Shown: in pieces, positions 51,675-61,519 of the stretch
Position numbering within the stretch: the stretch's first letter is position 1
Layout of the letters: every line of letters starts with the position of its first letter
Position numbers and translations under genes: made by a program
Assembly: GCA_963422445.2 (NCBI GenBank)
Contig: OY729512.2
Location: forward strand, 5,146,001-5,210,000
Reading direction: 5' to 3'
DNA: 64,000 bases
DNA from: G963422445 sp963422445
Lineage (GTDB): Bacteria > Pseudomonadota > Alphaproteobacteria > Thalassobaculales > Thalassobaculaceae
The notes under the pieces: model-generated
What the model saw: the letters and a program-made list of their open reading frames with translations, nothing else
Told to the model about the DNA's origin: nothing
The model's database searches: none

Positions 51675-53192
51675 TCACCTCGCCTTCTCTATGGCAGCAA
51701 TCAGGGTTTCGATCGGTATCCCGTTTATCAAAAGGGATCCCTGAGGTGTCAGATGAAGGATATATTCGTGCCGAACCTCACCGTTTTCGCTCACCTCAAC
51801 GCCCATCACCCACAACAAACTCACAGCCGCCAGTTCCTTCCAAGCTCCGGACTCGCCGTTGCGGGCACGCGCTTCAATCCGGCGAGAAATATCATGAAGC
51901 CCGCGGAGAACGATGGTGATCTCGCCCTGTATCATGTTCGGCGAAGTCGAGGAAACGTTAAGAGCACCGTTTGCCATACCGCGCACGGTTGGACTCTCAT
52001 AGGTCAGCCGTTCGATTCTCAGAACACTTCCCGCCCGTGTGAGGATCTCCAATAAGGTGAAAGGCTCGGTTCGAGAGTCACGGCCCCGCCGCACTCGCCA
52101 GGATTCATAGCTAAAAGCGCCTGCTATGTCGAACAGCGTTTCCATCGCCTCCATAGCGGGAATGCCGTCCAGAACCAGAACCGTTTTAAGGGTTCGGGGA
52201 ATCACGTCAGCAAACAACCCTTCGACGCCCACGTTGAGACCATCATGATCGTAGATGAGGTGCAATGATCCTCTATCACTGGCCAGGGTCTTCCCGTTGA
52301 CATCGAAGGTCACGCTATCAATCGCGCCACGAATTTTGGCAACTGACCAGGACAGATCTCCCAGATTCAACGACAAACCCACACTGTCAACCGGCGGTAT
52401 TCCCTCACGGATCAACCCGAGAACGGCGCCCAAGAACACCGAAATACCATCGAGCGACTTGCCACCTTTATCGACCGGAGTTCCCTCCGTAATGCGGTCG
52501 AACGGTGTCGCCGTGCCAAACAGAGAATTGTCGAGGCCACCAAATGCGTACCCTATATCGGCCTCGCCGAGGCGAATATCCATTCCGTCGCCGGCAGCTG
52601 ACAGACCGTACAATCGTACAGCGGCCGAACCGGATAACTTCCCGGAAACAGCTTCGTCGAGCCTGATGGACAAGGATGCGCGGTCCATTTCGATCCGGTA
52701 ATCCTTGTTCTTTTTCCCATAGCGCCGGAAAACCACCGACGAAGCGGTTCCGTCGACCGATAGCCAGATATCACGCTTCAGATCATAGATGCCGGTAAAC
52801 TGTCGATCGCCAACCGACAAGGCTGCGACGATCTGGCCCTTGTAGTCACGCTCCACCACGGCGGACGGCAGAACAAGCGACACTGCGTAACGGCTGTCGT
52901 CGAGCGGAGTGAGATCGAGAATGATATCTCCCGCGTCCCAGCGCCGGTTCTCCGTCCTCAACGAGACTCCGCGCACAACTGTCTCGATTCGCCCGTCCTG
53001 GGTTTCCGTAACGTCGTGGCCATAGTCGAGCGCGCCACCACGCCCATATTGGACAACCTTGGCCGACGCCCGATCGAGAAGTCGTTCGATCTTCTTGCGT
53101 ACCATGGACGACGCAGTGGTCTCCGCCGCAACGGCTGGCACTGTGAGAATTGTTACGAATGCTGCCGCCAGAGCGCAACACGCGCGGTTCAT
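51675..53192 (-). CDS. Exported protein of unknown function (about 500 aa)
   Basis: A 505-aa protein with a clean signal peptide (MNRACCALAAAFVTILTVPAVAA, cut before ETTASS) and a ribosome-binding site AGGAG upstream. The mature part alternates short beta-strand-like hydrophobic segments with Gly/Asp turns (VSLVLPSAVVERDYKGQIVAAL, SLSIRLDEAVSGKLSGSAAVRLYGL), suggesting a large beta-rich periplasmic protein. It ends with HLTPQGSLLINGIPIETLIAAIEKAR. It recalls YdgA/DUF945 or DUF2125 proteins in style, but I cannot assign it. Codon use is like the core genome, so it may be a resident gene at the island edge. Confidence 0.75.
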   Translation of the reverse strand: MNRACCALAAAFVTILTVPAVAAETTASSMVRKKIERLLDRASAKVVQYGRGGALDYGHDVTETQDGRIETVVRGVSLRTENRRWDAGDIILDLTPLDDSRYAVSLVLPSAVVERDYKGQIVAALSVGDRQFTGIYDLKRDIWLSVDGTASSVVFRRYGKKNKDYRIEMDRASLSIRLDEAVSGKLSGSAAVRLYGLSAAGDGMDIRLGEADIGYAFGGLDNSLFGTATPFDRITEGTPVDKGGKSLDGISVFLGAVLGLIREGIPPVDSVGLSLNLGDLSWSVAKIRGAIDSVTFDVNGKTLASDRGSLHLIYDHDGLNVGVEGLFADVIPRTLKTVLVLDGIPAMEAMETLFDIAGAFSYESWRVRRGRDSRTEPFTLLEILTRAGSVLRIERLTYESPTVRGMANGALNVSSTSPNMIQGEITIVLRGLHDISRRIEARARNGESGAWKELAAVSLLWVMGVEVSENGEVRHEYILHLTPQGSLLINGIPIETLIAAIEKAR

Positions 53193-53806
53193 GCCATAAT
53201 CTCCTTCATTCCTGCGAGTCACCCATGCCATTATCTTATTATTACTATGCCCGGTCGTCGCCAGCGATCGTCCCAGATCGCTCATCGCAGTATCGCCATG
53301 TACTCTTGGCTTGACCTGGCAGTTCAAGACGGTTGCCAGACATTTGAAGGGGCCGGAAGGATCGCAGTCGAACCGGCTGTGGATGGCATCGTAACTTCAC
53401 GTGCAGCGCGATGACCGGTGGTTGCTTTCAGAGATGTGGCTCGGGAAGCACCACGTTGACGATACTGGTTCCGGCCGGCACGGCGGCGATACCAACTGCA
53501 CAATTGCCGATGCAAACGCCAAGCGAAATTCCAAATTGCGTCGCGTTCGACCATCTCGGCACAATTTTCGTGCACATGCCTGTGCGGCGGCCACCGGAAG
53601 GGTACGTCACCTCGCCGGTCGCCAGGACCATAGATCAAGGGCGACGGAGACGGTGCACTTCCACATTCGCGGCAGGGAATCAACGGGACCGGGCCTCCGC
53701 CGGTCCGGCGAACGCGATCTCGGCGCGCCCCTGCATCCGGGCGCCACGATAACTCACCGACGATCCCCGCTGGATATTGATCGCGCCGGCACCCTATAAA
53801 TCGGCA
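53193..53806. other. Divergent region before cbiD
   Basis: About 610 bp with no recognised gene. A minus-strand frame near 53428-53631 shows hydrophobic residues but has no family match. No cobalamin riboswitch box is evident. Confidence 0.35.
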
Positions 53807-54898
53807 ATGGTTCGCAAACCCGACATTCCGCTGCGGCGCGGCTGGACCACCGGCGCCTGCGCGACGGCCGCCGCCAAGGCCGCCTACACAGCGCTCCTGA
53901 CTGGGTGCTTCCCGGATCCTGTGACCATCGTGCTGCCCCGCGGCCAGACCCCAGCATTTGCTCTCGCCATCCAGGCTCTGGACAAGAACATGGCACAGGC
54001 CGGGATCGTCAAGGACGCGGGCGATGATCCGGACGTTACCCATGGCGCGATGGTCGTCGCGACCGTCAGGTCGGCAATACGAGGCAGCGGTGTTACGTTC
54101 AGAGCCGGCCCCGGCGTTGGAACCGTCACCCGGCCCGGTCTGCCGGTCGCAGTCGCGGAACCGGCGATCAATCCGGTACCGCGCCGCATGATGCGCGCCG
54201 TCATCGCGGAGACCGCTGCCGCACACAACGCCCGCGGAGATGCCGAAATCGAAATCTCCATACCTGGCGGCGAAACGATGGCAGCACGAACCTGGAACCC
54301 TCGCCTTGGAATTGTTGGTGGCCTCTCGATCCTCGGAACAACCGGAATCGTCATCCCCTACTCCTGCGCAGCCTGGATCGATTCGATTCACCGGGGAATC
54401 GATGTCTCCCGGGCTATCGGCACGACCCACCTTGCCGCCTGCACCGGCGCAACCTCGGAAGACGCCGTCCGGCGCCGATACGGACTAGCCGATACCGAGC
54501 TGATCGACATGGGAGACTTCGCCGGCGGCATGCTGAAATACCTCCGGACTCATCCAGTCGACCGGATCACGATCGGCGGCGGTTTCGCAAAGCTGACCAA
54601 ACTCGCCCAGGGCCAGCTGGATCTTCATTCCGGCCGCAGTCAGGTCGATTTCGACTGGCTCGCGCGGGAAGTCGGCGCGCTGGGCGGAAGCGACGCGCTT
54701 GTCGAGACGACCCGCGGCGCCAATTCCGCGATGCAAATCCTGCGGATCGCCGCCGACAACGGGCTCGCATTGGCTGATACCGTTGCCGGATCGGCACGGC
54801 AGACCGCGCTGCAGGTCCTCGGAACGGCACCAGTCGCCATCGAGGTTCTGGTCTTCGACCGAAACGGCCATCTGATGGGCCAAGCCGATGGCTGGTAG
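53807..54898 (+). CDS. cbiD: Cobalt-precorrin-5B (C1)-methyltransferase
   Basis: CbiD methylates C-1 during ring contraction in the cobalt-early (anaerobic) cobalamin route, and is also used in mixed pathways. The 363-aa protein has the family N-terminus RRGWTTGACATAAAKAAY, NPVPRRMM, IGTTGIVIPYSCAAWIDSI and VGGGFAKLTKLAQG-like TIGGGFAKLTKLAQGQLDLHS. The start MVRKPDIPLRR at 53807 is chosen; a TTG-initiated extension of ten codons is less likely. It overlaps cobK by 11 bp. Confidence 0.93.
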   Translation: MVRKPDIPLRRGWTTGACATAAAKAAYTALLTGCFPDPVTIVLPRGQTPAFALAIQALDKNMAQAGIVKDAGDDPDVTHGAMVVATVRSAIRGSGVTFRAGPGVGTVTRPGLPVAVAEPAINPVPRRMMRAVIAETAAAHNARGDAEIEISIPGGETMAARTWNPRLGIVGGLSILGTTGIVIPYSCAAWIDSIHRGIDVSRAIGTTHLAACTGATSEDAVRRRYGLADTELIDMGDFAGGMLKYLRTHPVDRITIGGGFAKLTKLAQGQLDLHSGRSQVDFDWLAREVGALGGSDALVETTRGANSAMQILRIAADNGLALADTVAGSARQTALQVLGTAPVAIEVLVFDRNGHLMGQADGW

Positions 54899-55667
54899 AT
54901 TGATTCTGGTTCTTGGCGGGACCGGCGAAGCCGTCGAAATCGCGCGGCATCTGCATGAACCCGGGCAATGCACGGTGATGACGTCCCTCGCGGGCGTAAC
55001 CGAAAACCCGGTCCGTCCGCCTGGACTCCTGAGGTCTGGAGGCTTTGGCGGTGCCAGGGGCCTCGCCGACTTCCTGTGCGCCGAAGGCGTCACGGCCATG
55101 ATCGATGCGACGCACCCGTTTGCCGACAGGATTTCGCGGAATGCGGCGCATGCGGCCGATTTGGCAGAGGTTCCGCTTCTGCGCCTGACCCGCCGGGCCT
55201 GGTCGAGGACGGACGAAGACCTCTGGCATGAGGTCGACAGCATTGACGGTGCCGCTGCCTGGCTCCGGGACGCTTCGCTTCCAGACGGCGCGTCGATTTT
55301 CCTGACCGTCGGCCGGACCCGCATCGACGCCTTTCGTGCGATCGGCCGCTTTCGGTTTCTGCTCCGTGTGATCGAAGCGCCGGATCCTGCCGTGCTGCCG
55401 CCCGATTACGAAATCATGCTCGCCCGCGGACCATTTTCCGAATCCAGCGAACGAGACCTTCTGAGGGTCCGAAATATCGCCTGTCTGGTCACCAGAAACA
55501 GCGGCGGGAACTCAGGCTACGCCAAGATCGCGGCAGCACGATCCCTTGCAATCCCGGTACTCATGATCACCCGGCCGCAAACGCCCACCGGCCACGAAGC
55601 CGAAACCATCGACGATGTGCTACGCTGGGCGGAGGCCCTTGTCCCGCCGCGCCCGGCGGACCCGTGA
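54888..55667 (+). CDS. cobK: Precorrin-6A reductase
   Basis: CobK/CbiJ reduces the corrin macrocycle with NADPH. The 259-aa protein begins with the nucleotide-binding LILVLGGTGEAVEIARHL, then DATHPFADRISRNAAHAA and RLTRRAW, and ends with LVTRNSGGNSGYAKIAAARSLAIPVLMITRP, all typical of the family. It is translationally coupled to cbiD. The rest of the cobalamin pathway is not in this window. Confidence 0.94.
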   Translation: MAGRLILVLGGTGEAVEIARHLHEPGQCTVMTSLAGVTENPVRPPGLLRSGGFGGARGLADFLCAEGVTAMIDATHPFADRISRNAAHAADLAEVPLLRLTRRAWSRTDEDLWHEVDSIDGAAAWLRDASLPDGASIFLTVGRTRIDAFRAIGRFRFLLRVIEAPDPAVLPPDYEIMLARGPFSESSERDLLRVRNIACLVTRNSGGNSGYAKIAAARSLAIPVLMITRPQTPTGHEAETIDDVLRWAEALVPPRPADP

Positions 55668-55721
55668 CCGCGGCCATCCATGCAGGATCCGTCCGCCCGG
55701 CCTTCGACGCCCTGGCGCGCC

Positions 55722-56609
55722 TTAACTGGCCTCCCGGATTGCAGCCTCGACGATATTGATGATCGTCGGCCAATATTCCTCGCCATGCCCGGCTTCGATC
55801 GCCTTTTCAAGCAGGCGTCCGGCCAGTTCGGCGCCCGGTGCCGCAACCCCGCCGTCTTCCGCCAGCATCAGCGCATAGGAGAGATCCTTCAACGCGTAAC
55901 GGGCCGGGAACTGTTTCAGCGGAAAATTTCCGGGCACTATCGCCTTGACCCCATGGTTTTGGCCCACAAAAGATCCGCCTGAACTCTTGTTGATAACTCC
56001 AAGCAGGGTCGCGCCATCCATTCCGGCATGACGCCCGATGGTAATGGCTTCGGCGAGGGCGACGCCATTCTGAAACACCACCATGTTGTTCAGGATCTTC
56101 GCGATCTGGCCGCAACCCACCGGCCCGCAATGAGTCACGTCCGGCCCCATGCACAACAGGATATCGCGAACCCGGTCGAGCAAGGCATCGTCACCGCCAA
56201 CCATGATCGACAGGTTTCCATCAATCGCCGCCTGCTGCGTGCGAGCAACCGGAGCGTCAAGATAACCGTTTCCGTTCGCTTCGAACCGGGCTGCAAGCCG
56301 CCGTGTCACGCTGACCGGGGTAGTTGACATGTCGATCACGATCGCATCGCGCGATATCGAAGACAACAAGACCTCGCAAACCGCCTCGACCTCGGGGCCG
56401 CCCGGTAGCGAAAGGATCACCATGTCGGCGCGCCGGGCGAGATCGCCGAGGTCACGCGCCCGGGTTACACCATGCGCCGCAAGCCGTTCCAGCGGCGCGG
56501 TCTGAAGATCATGGGCCAATACGGCACAGTCGCTTCCGGTCGCGATATGGCGGCACATGTGTTCGCCCATGGCGCCGGTGCCGACAAACCCGATTGTGAT
56601 ACCCATCAT
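55722..56609 (-). CDS. NAD(P)-dependent beta-hydroxyacid dehydrogenase
   Basis: A 295-aa member of the 3-hydroxyisobutyrate/tartronate semialdehyde dehydrogenase family. The N-terminal Rossmann motif GFVGTGAMGEHM, the SLPGGPEVEAVC region, substrate-binding DAPVARTQQAAIDGNLSIMVGGD and the catalytic Lys in GCGQIAKILNNMVV are present, with the FALKDLSYALMLAE-like ALKDLSYAL C-terminal motif. The substrate is unknown. Start MMGITIG is used; one in-frame Met later is equally possible. Confidence 0.92.
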   Translation of the reverse strand: MMGITIGFVGTGAMGEHMCRHIATGSDCAVLAHDLQTAPLERLAAHGVTRARDLGDLARRADMVILSLPGGPEVEAVCEVLLSSISRDAIVIDMSTTPVSVTRRLAARFEANGNGYLDAPVARTQQAAIDGNLSIMVGGDDALLDRVRDILLCMGPDVTHCGPVGCGQIAKILNNMVVFQNGVALAEAITIGRHAGMDGATLLGVINKSSGGSFVGQNHGVKAIVPGNFPLKQFPARYALKDLSYALMLAEDGGVAAPGAELAGRLLEKAIEAGHGEEYWPTIINIVEAAIREAS

Positions 56610-56721
56610 CGCACGACTCCCGATCACCCCGCGTCGGCTTGTGCCAGCCGGTCTCCCGCATCTACCCTGTATCCTATTCAAACGGCTGCGAGCCGACGCC
56701 GTCAACCAGGGAGAAACTGCG

Positions 56722-57537
56722 ATGGGCCAATCTGGAGAACGCGAGGTCTTCGAGATCTACGCTGTCAAATACGCGCATAACGCCAGCCGCATGCGCAATG
56801 CCAACATGCTGTACATCGACGAACACGATCGTCCGATGCCGCTCGACTATTTCGTCTGGGTCATCCGGAGCGACAACCATCTTTATGTCGTCGATACCGG
56901 GTTCGGGGAGATCGCCTCGAAAAAGCGCGGCACGCCGCTGCTGCGCTCACCGGCCGAAGGTCTAGCGCTGATGGGCATCGACGCCGGTCATATCGAAAAT
57001 GTGATCATCAGTCATCTACATTATGACCATGCTGGCGGGATCGCGGATTTTCCGGCGGCGACATTCATTCTTCAGGACGGTGAAATGGCCTATGCGACCG
57101 GGCGCTGCATGTGCTTTCCGGCAGTCCAGCGGCCGTTCGAGGTAGATGACGTCTGCGCAATGATCCGCAAGGTCTATGGCAATCAGGTGCACTACATTGA
57201 CGGCGATCAGGAACTTGTACCCGGTCTGTCGGTTCACAAGATCGGCGGCCATTCGGCCGGCCTGATGTGCGTCCGGGTCTGGACACAGCGCGGCTGGGTT
57301 GTGGTGGCGTCGGACTGCGCTCATTTCTACGAGAACATCCGCGACTGCAACCCCTTCGTCATCGTCTACAATCTCGGCGACATGATGAACGGATATACCA
57401 CCATGGAAATGTTGGCGGACTCGCCGGACCATATCATTCCCGGCCATGATCCTCTGGTCATGTCGTACTATCCGGCACCGTCGCCGGACCTTGAAGGGAT
57501 TGTCGCGCGCCTGGACGTTCCTCCAGTCTCCGGATGA
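56722..57537 (+). CDS. Metallo-beta-lactamase-fold hydrolase (AHL lactonase-like)
   Basis: A 271-aa MBL-fold protein with the zinc motif SHLHYDHAGG (His98-x-His100-x-Asp102-His103) and later histidines in GGHSAG and PGHDP. It has the VVDTGFGE start of the fold and an 'N-acyl homoserine lactonase family' layout, but the actual substrate could be another lactone or ester. Divergent from the dehydrogenase gene, with 112 bp between starts. Start MGQSGEREVF at 56722, with GGGAGAAAC upstream. Confidence 0.88.
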   Translation: MGQSGEREVFEIYAVKYAHNASRMRNANMLYIDEHDRPMPLDYFVWVIRSDNHLYVVDTGFGEIASKKRGTPLLRSPAEGLALMGIDAGHIENVIISHLHYDHAGGIADFPAATFILQDGEMAYATGRCMCFPAVQRPFEVDDVCAMIRKVYGNQVHYIDGDQELVPGLSVHKIGGHSAGLMCVRVWTQRGWVVVASDCAHFYENIRDCNPFVIVYNLGDMMNGYTTMEMLADSPDHIIPGHDPLVMSYYPAPSPDLEGIVARLDVPPVSG

Positions 57538-57557
57538 CATCTCCGGACAGGCGGGTC

Positions 57558-59957
57558 TCAGCGCCTCAGAACCCCGCCGCTATGCTTTTCGACCCGAGCG
57601 ATGATCCTGCCGGAAATCACTTCCAGGTCGGCATCGGTGAAGGTCGCATCGGCGGGTTGCAAGGTCGCCGTGATGGCGAGCGACTTCTTACCCGCCGGCA
57701 TGCCCTCGCCGGTATATTCGTCGAACAGATTGACTTCAGTGATCCGTTTGCGGTCAGCGGCCTGCGCCGCGCGAAGCAGCTTTTCTGCCGGAACATCCGA
57801 GTCGACGATGAAGGCAAAATCGCGAGTCACCGGCTGGAACGGCGAGAGCTTGAGCAAAGGGCGGGCCGGCGATTTCGAGCGCGATTCCGGAACCATCCCG
57901 AGGTCGATTTCGAACGCGACCACGGGGCCACCGAGATCGAACCGTTGCATGATACGCGGGTGAATGTCACCGAAATGCGCAAACGCATTCGCGCCCAGCC
58001 TGAGCGTGCCGGACCGTCCGGGATGATACCAGGAGGGTGCATCAGTCGAGACAATCAGGTTCTGGACAGGCAGGCCAAGAATGTCCAGGACCGCCAGGGC
58101 ATCGGCCTTGGCGTCGAAGATATCGGCCTGACGGGAAGTTCCGGTCCAACTCCTGGGGGCAATCTGGCCAACCCGCAGTCCCGCACCGAAAAGCTCCTGG
58201 CCTTCCGGCAGAGCGTTACCGTATTGCGGGCCGACCTCGAAGATTGCCAGATTGGCAGTTCCTGTATTGGTATTGCGGACGGCCGCAGCGATCAGGTTTG
58301 GCAGAATCGACGGCCGCATCACGTCAAGATCAGCACTGATCGGATTGACCAGACGAAGCTCGGATGCTCCGCCGCCAAAACATTCCGCGTCATTTGCCGA
58401 AAGGAAAGAAAACGTCACCGCCTCGGCCATACCGCGCGAGGCCAGAATCCGTCTTGTCATGCCTTCCCTGACATGGCTGGAACTCAGCGCCGGGCGCGGA
58501 ACCACACGATCAATGGCCATTGACGTATTGGGGATGTGGTCATAGCCGTGAATTCGGACAACCTCTTCCACGAGGTCGGCTTCGCCGACCACGTCGCCAC
58601 GCCAGGGCGGCACCGCGCAAGTCATCGCCTCACCGCTGCCAGTGACCTCGAATCCAAGCGCCTGCAAAATACGCCTGACCTCACTCTCCGAAACCTCGAC
58701 CCCGGTCAGGCCGCGGATACGGCTGTACCGCAGCGGATAACTGCGCTGCCAGTCCGGATCTGCGCCGTGCACAACAAGCTCGCTGACCTCGCCGCCACAG
58801 ATGTCGAGGACCATCCGGGTAGCGATCTCGGTCCCCCAAAACGGTGAAGTCGGGTCGAGACCACGTTCGAACCGGTAACGGGCATCGGACAGGATCCCGA
58901 GCTTGCGCCCGGTCGCCGCGGTCCGGACCGGATCGAAGATCGCAGCTTCAAGAAACATGTTGGTGGTTTCGGTGCCGCAGCCGCTGCGTTCGCCGCCCAT
59001 GATGCCGGCAAGATCGTCAACGCCATGGTTGTCCCCAATGACAATCATCTCCTCGTCGAATCGGTACTCACGCCCGTCCAGCGCCAGATACCGCTCATTC
59101 GGCTCGGCCAGCCTGATGAAGATGTCCCCAGTGACCTTGTCGCCGTCATAGGCATGTAACGGGCGGCCAAGATCGATCATCACGTAATTGGTAATGTCGA
59201 CGAGAGCCGAAATCGGCCGCAGTCCGATCGCGGTCAGCCGATCTTGCAACCATTGCGGACTAGGGCCGTTCCGGACACCGCGGAAATACCGTCCGACAAC
59301 CAGCGGCGCCAGCGGCGGATCCTGGTCCGGCAACGTGACGCGCCATGCGATCGGGCTCTTGAACGTGCCGGGGACCCCGCTGACATCCAGCGGTTTGAGG
59401 GTTCCCAGACCGGCGGCCGCCAGATCTCGCGCAATCCCCCTCACTCCAAGGCAATCCGCGCGATCGGGGGTAATCGCGATATCGACCACGGGGTCATCGA
59501 GGCCGGCCACGCTGGCGAACCGGGCACCGACCGGTGCATCGTTGTCCAGTTCGATGATGCCGTCATGCTCATCAGACATGCCCATTTCACGTTCCGAACA
59601 GAGCATCCCGTTGGACTCTTCGCCCCGGATCACTCCCTGACGCAGGTCAACGCCGGTTCCGGGAATACGGACGCCAGTAGGGGCAAAGACCCCTTTCATG
59701 CCGGTGTGCGCATTCGGCGCGCCACAAACCACCTGGACGTGCTCCTTGCCGGTATCGACGATACAGACCCGAAGCCGGTCGGCATTCGGATGTTGACGCG
59801 CGTCAAGGACATGCCCCACGACGAAGTCGCCAAGATCCTTCGCGCGATCCTCGACGCCTTCGACTTCAAGACCCAGCATCGGCAAGCGGGCGCAGATGTC
59901 CTCGACGCTGGCAGTGGTGTCGAGATGCTCCTTCAGCCAGGACAAGGTGAACTTCAT
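57558..59957 (-). CDS. pheT: Phenylalanine-tRNA ligase beta subunit
   Basis: The 799-aa beta subunit of PheRS: start MKFTLSWLKEHLD, tRNA-binding OB domain (DLGDFVVGHVLDARQHPNADRL), B3/B4 editing region (DYAMIDLGRPLHAYDGDKV-like VMIDLGRPLHAYD), B5 domain (RIRGLTGVEVSESEV), and the C-terminal FDX-ACB domain (LSPFQPVTRDFAFIVDSDVP). The start at 59957 overlaps the pheS stop; the longer upstream extension is rejected. Operon rpmI-rplT-pheS-pheT on the minus strand. Confidence 0.97.
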   Translation of the reverse strand: MKFTLSWLKEHLDTTASVEDICARLPMLGLEVEGVEDRAKDLGDFVVGHVLDARQHPNADRLRVCIVDTGKEHVQVVCGAPNAHTGMKGVFAPTGVRIPGTGVDLRQGVIRGEESNGMLCSEREMGMSDEHDGIIELDNDAPVGARFASVAGLDDPVVDIAITPDRADCLGVRGIARDLAAAGLGTLKPLDVSGVPGTFKSPIAWRVTLPDQDPPLAPLVVGRYFRGVRNGPSPQWLQDRLTAIGLRPISALVDITNYVMIDLGRPLHAYDGDKVTGDIFIRLAEPNERYLALDGREYRFDEEMIVIGDNHGVDDLAGIMGGERSGCGTETTNMFLEAAIFDPVRTAATGRKLGILSDARYRFERGLDPTSPFWGTEIATRMVLDICGGEVSELVVHGADPDWQRSYPLRYSRIRGLTGVEVSESEVRRILQALGFEVTGSGEAMTCAVPPWRGDVVGEADLVEEVVRIHGYDHIPNTSMAIDRVVPRPALSSSHVREGMTRRILASRGMAEAVTFSFLSANDAECFGGGASELRLVNPISADLDVMRPSILPNLIAAAVRNTNTGTANLAIFEVGPQYGNALPEGQELFGAGLRVGQIAPRSWTGTSRQADIFDAKADALAVLDILGLPVQNLIVSTDAPSWYHPGRSGTLRLGANAFAHFGDIHPRIMQRFDLGGPVVAFEIDLGMVPESRSKSPARPLLKLSPFQPVTRDFAFIVDSDVPAEKLLRAAQAADRKRITEVNLFDEYTGEGMPAGKKSLAITATLQPADATFTDADLEVISGRIIARVEKHSGGVLRR

Positions 59958-61030
59958 CGATTGATCCCCGCGCTTACGGTCGGCACATCGAGCGGCACGA
60001 AACCGTAATGACGCAGCCACCGGATGTCGCTGTCGTAGAACGGGCGCAAATCGGGAATACCGAATTTCAGCATCGCGATACGTTCGATGCCCATGCCGAA
60101 GGCAAATCCTTGATAGATGTCCGGATCAATGCCGCAATTGGTCAGGACGCGCGGATGCACCATGCCTGAGCCAAGAATCTCCAGCCAGTCATCGCCCTTG
60201 CCGATACGCAGTTCGCCTCCGACGCGGGTACAGCCGATATCGACCTCGGCTGACGGTTCGGTGAACGGGAAATAGCTCGGCCGGAAGCGAACCGGCAGGT
60301 CGTCGACGCCAAAGAACGCCCGACAGAAATCGATGAGACACCCCTTGAGATGGCCCATATGGGAGGTTTTGTCGATCACCAGCCCTTCGACCTGATGAAA
60401 CATCGGAGAATGGGTTGCATCGTGGTCCGACCGGAAGGTGCGCCCCGGTACGATGATCCGGATCGGCGGCACGGTTTTTTCCATGGTGCGAATCTGCACA
60501 GGTGAGGTGTGCGTGCGCAGAACCCGCGGCGTGCCGTTGTCATCGGGCGGCAGGTAGAACGTGTCCTGTTCCTGTCGTGCCGGATGTTCGGGCGGAATAT
60601 TGAGCGCACTGAAGTTGTAGTAGTCGCTCTCGATGTGGGGGCCTTCCGCAACCTGGAACCCCATTTCACAGAAGATCGCCGTCAACTGGTCGATCGTTTG
60701 CGTGATCGGATGGATCGAGCCCCTGGTCTCGGGCCGGGCCGGCAGCGAAACGTCAATGCGTTCTTCCCGCAGGCACGCCTCCAGTTCAGAATCGGCAAGT
60801 GCTGCCCTGCGAGCCTCGATGGCCGCGGCAACCTCGTCCTTCAACTGGTTCAGAGCCTGCCCGGCAGTGCGCCGGGCATCGGCATCGAGCGCACCGAGAG
60901 TTTTCATCATGCCGGTAATGCGGCCTTTGCGACCGAGCGCAGCAATCCGGATGTCTTCGAGGCCGGCGAGATCTTGCGCCCTCTGCACGTCGTCGATAAG
61001 CTCGCCTCTCAGTGCTTCCGCGTCCTGCAT
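59954..61030 (-). CDS. pheS: Phenylalanine-tRNA ligase alpha subunit
   Basis: The 358-aa catalytic class II subunit: N-terminal coiled coil (to about residue 85), motif 1 region HPITQTIDQLTAIFCEMGFQ, motif 2 TFRSDHDATHSPMFHQVEGLV, and motif 3 FGMGIERIAMLKFGIPDLR. It overlaps pheT by 4 bp and follows rplT by about 110 bp. Confidence 0.97.
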   Translation of the reverse strand: MQDAEALRGELIDDVQRAQDLAGLEDIRIAALGRKGRITGMMKTLGALDADARRTAGQALNQLKDEVAAAIEARRAALADSELEACLREERIDVSLPARPETRGSIHPITQTIDQLTAIFCEMGFQVAEGPHIESDYYNFSALNIPPEHPARQEQDTFYLPPDDNGTPRVLRTHTSPVQIRTMEKTVPPIRIIVPGRTFRSDHDATHSPMFHQVEGLVIDKTSHMGHLKGCLIDFCRAFFGVDDLPVRFRPSYFPFTEPSAEVDIGCTRVGGELRIGKGDDWLEILGSGMVHPRVLTNCGIDPDIYQGFAFGMGIERIAMLKFGIPDLRPFYDSDIRWLRHYGFVPLDVPTVSAGINR

Positions 61031-61141
61031 CTCAATGCCACCTGTCGTTTACGCGCCGGGCCGATGCGCGAAAGCGGCCAACACGCCCCGCTGTTCCAGC
61101 TCCGCGCCGAAGCCGCGACAAGAGTTAGGGCCCGGCTCGTA

Positions 61142-61507
61142 TCAGTCCCCTGCCTGGAACGCTGCCCCAGCCCGATCGACCAGCTCCTTGAACGCCGCCG
61201 GTTCCTTGATCGCGAGATCGGACAGAACCTTGCGGTCGAGTTCGATACCGGCGCGCTTCAAGCCGTTCATGAATTGGGAATACGTCAGTCCGTACTCGCG
61301 AGCGCCCGCATTGATCCGCTGGATCCAGAGTCCGCGGAATGTCCGCTTTCTGACCTTGCGATCCCGGTATGCGTATTGTCCGGCCTTTTCGACAGCCTGA
61401 ACCGCGACCCGGTACACATTCTTGCGGCGGCCATAATACCCCTTGGCCTTGCTGATAACCTTCTTGTGACGGGCATGTGCCGTCGTGCCTCGTTTGACGC
61501 GTGCCAT
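61142..61507 (-). CDS. rplT: 50S ribosomal protein L20
   Basis: A 121-aa basic protein beginning MARVKRGTTAHARHKKVISK, with ARQAVEKAGQYAYRDRKVRKRTFRGLWIQRINA-like VQAVEKAGQYAYRDRKVRKR and NGLKRAGIELDRKVLSDLA. Standard L20. It follows rpmI by 12 bp. infC, often the first gene of this operon, is absent here. Confidence 0.97.
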   Translation of the reverse strand: MARVKRGTTAHARHKKVISKAKGYYGRRKNVYRVAVQAVEKAGQYAYRDRKVRKRTFRGLWIQRINAGAREYGLTYSQFMNGLKRAGIELDRKVLSDLAIKEPAAFKELVDRAGAAFQAGD

Positions 61508-61519
61508 GACGGTGCCCCC

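Noticed and set aside
53324..54430. Long minus-strand frame opposite cbiD
   Set aside because: It is the shadow of cbiD in another frame and shows no family features.
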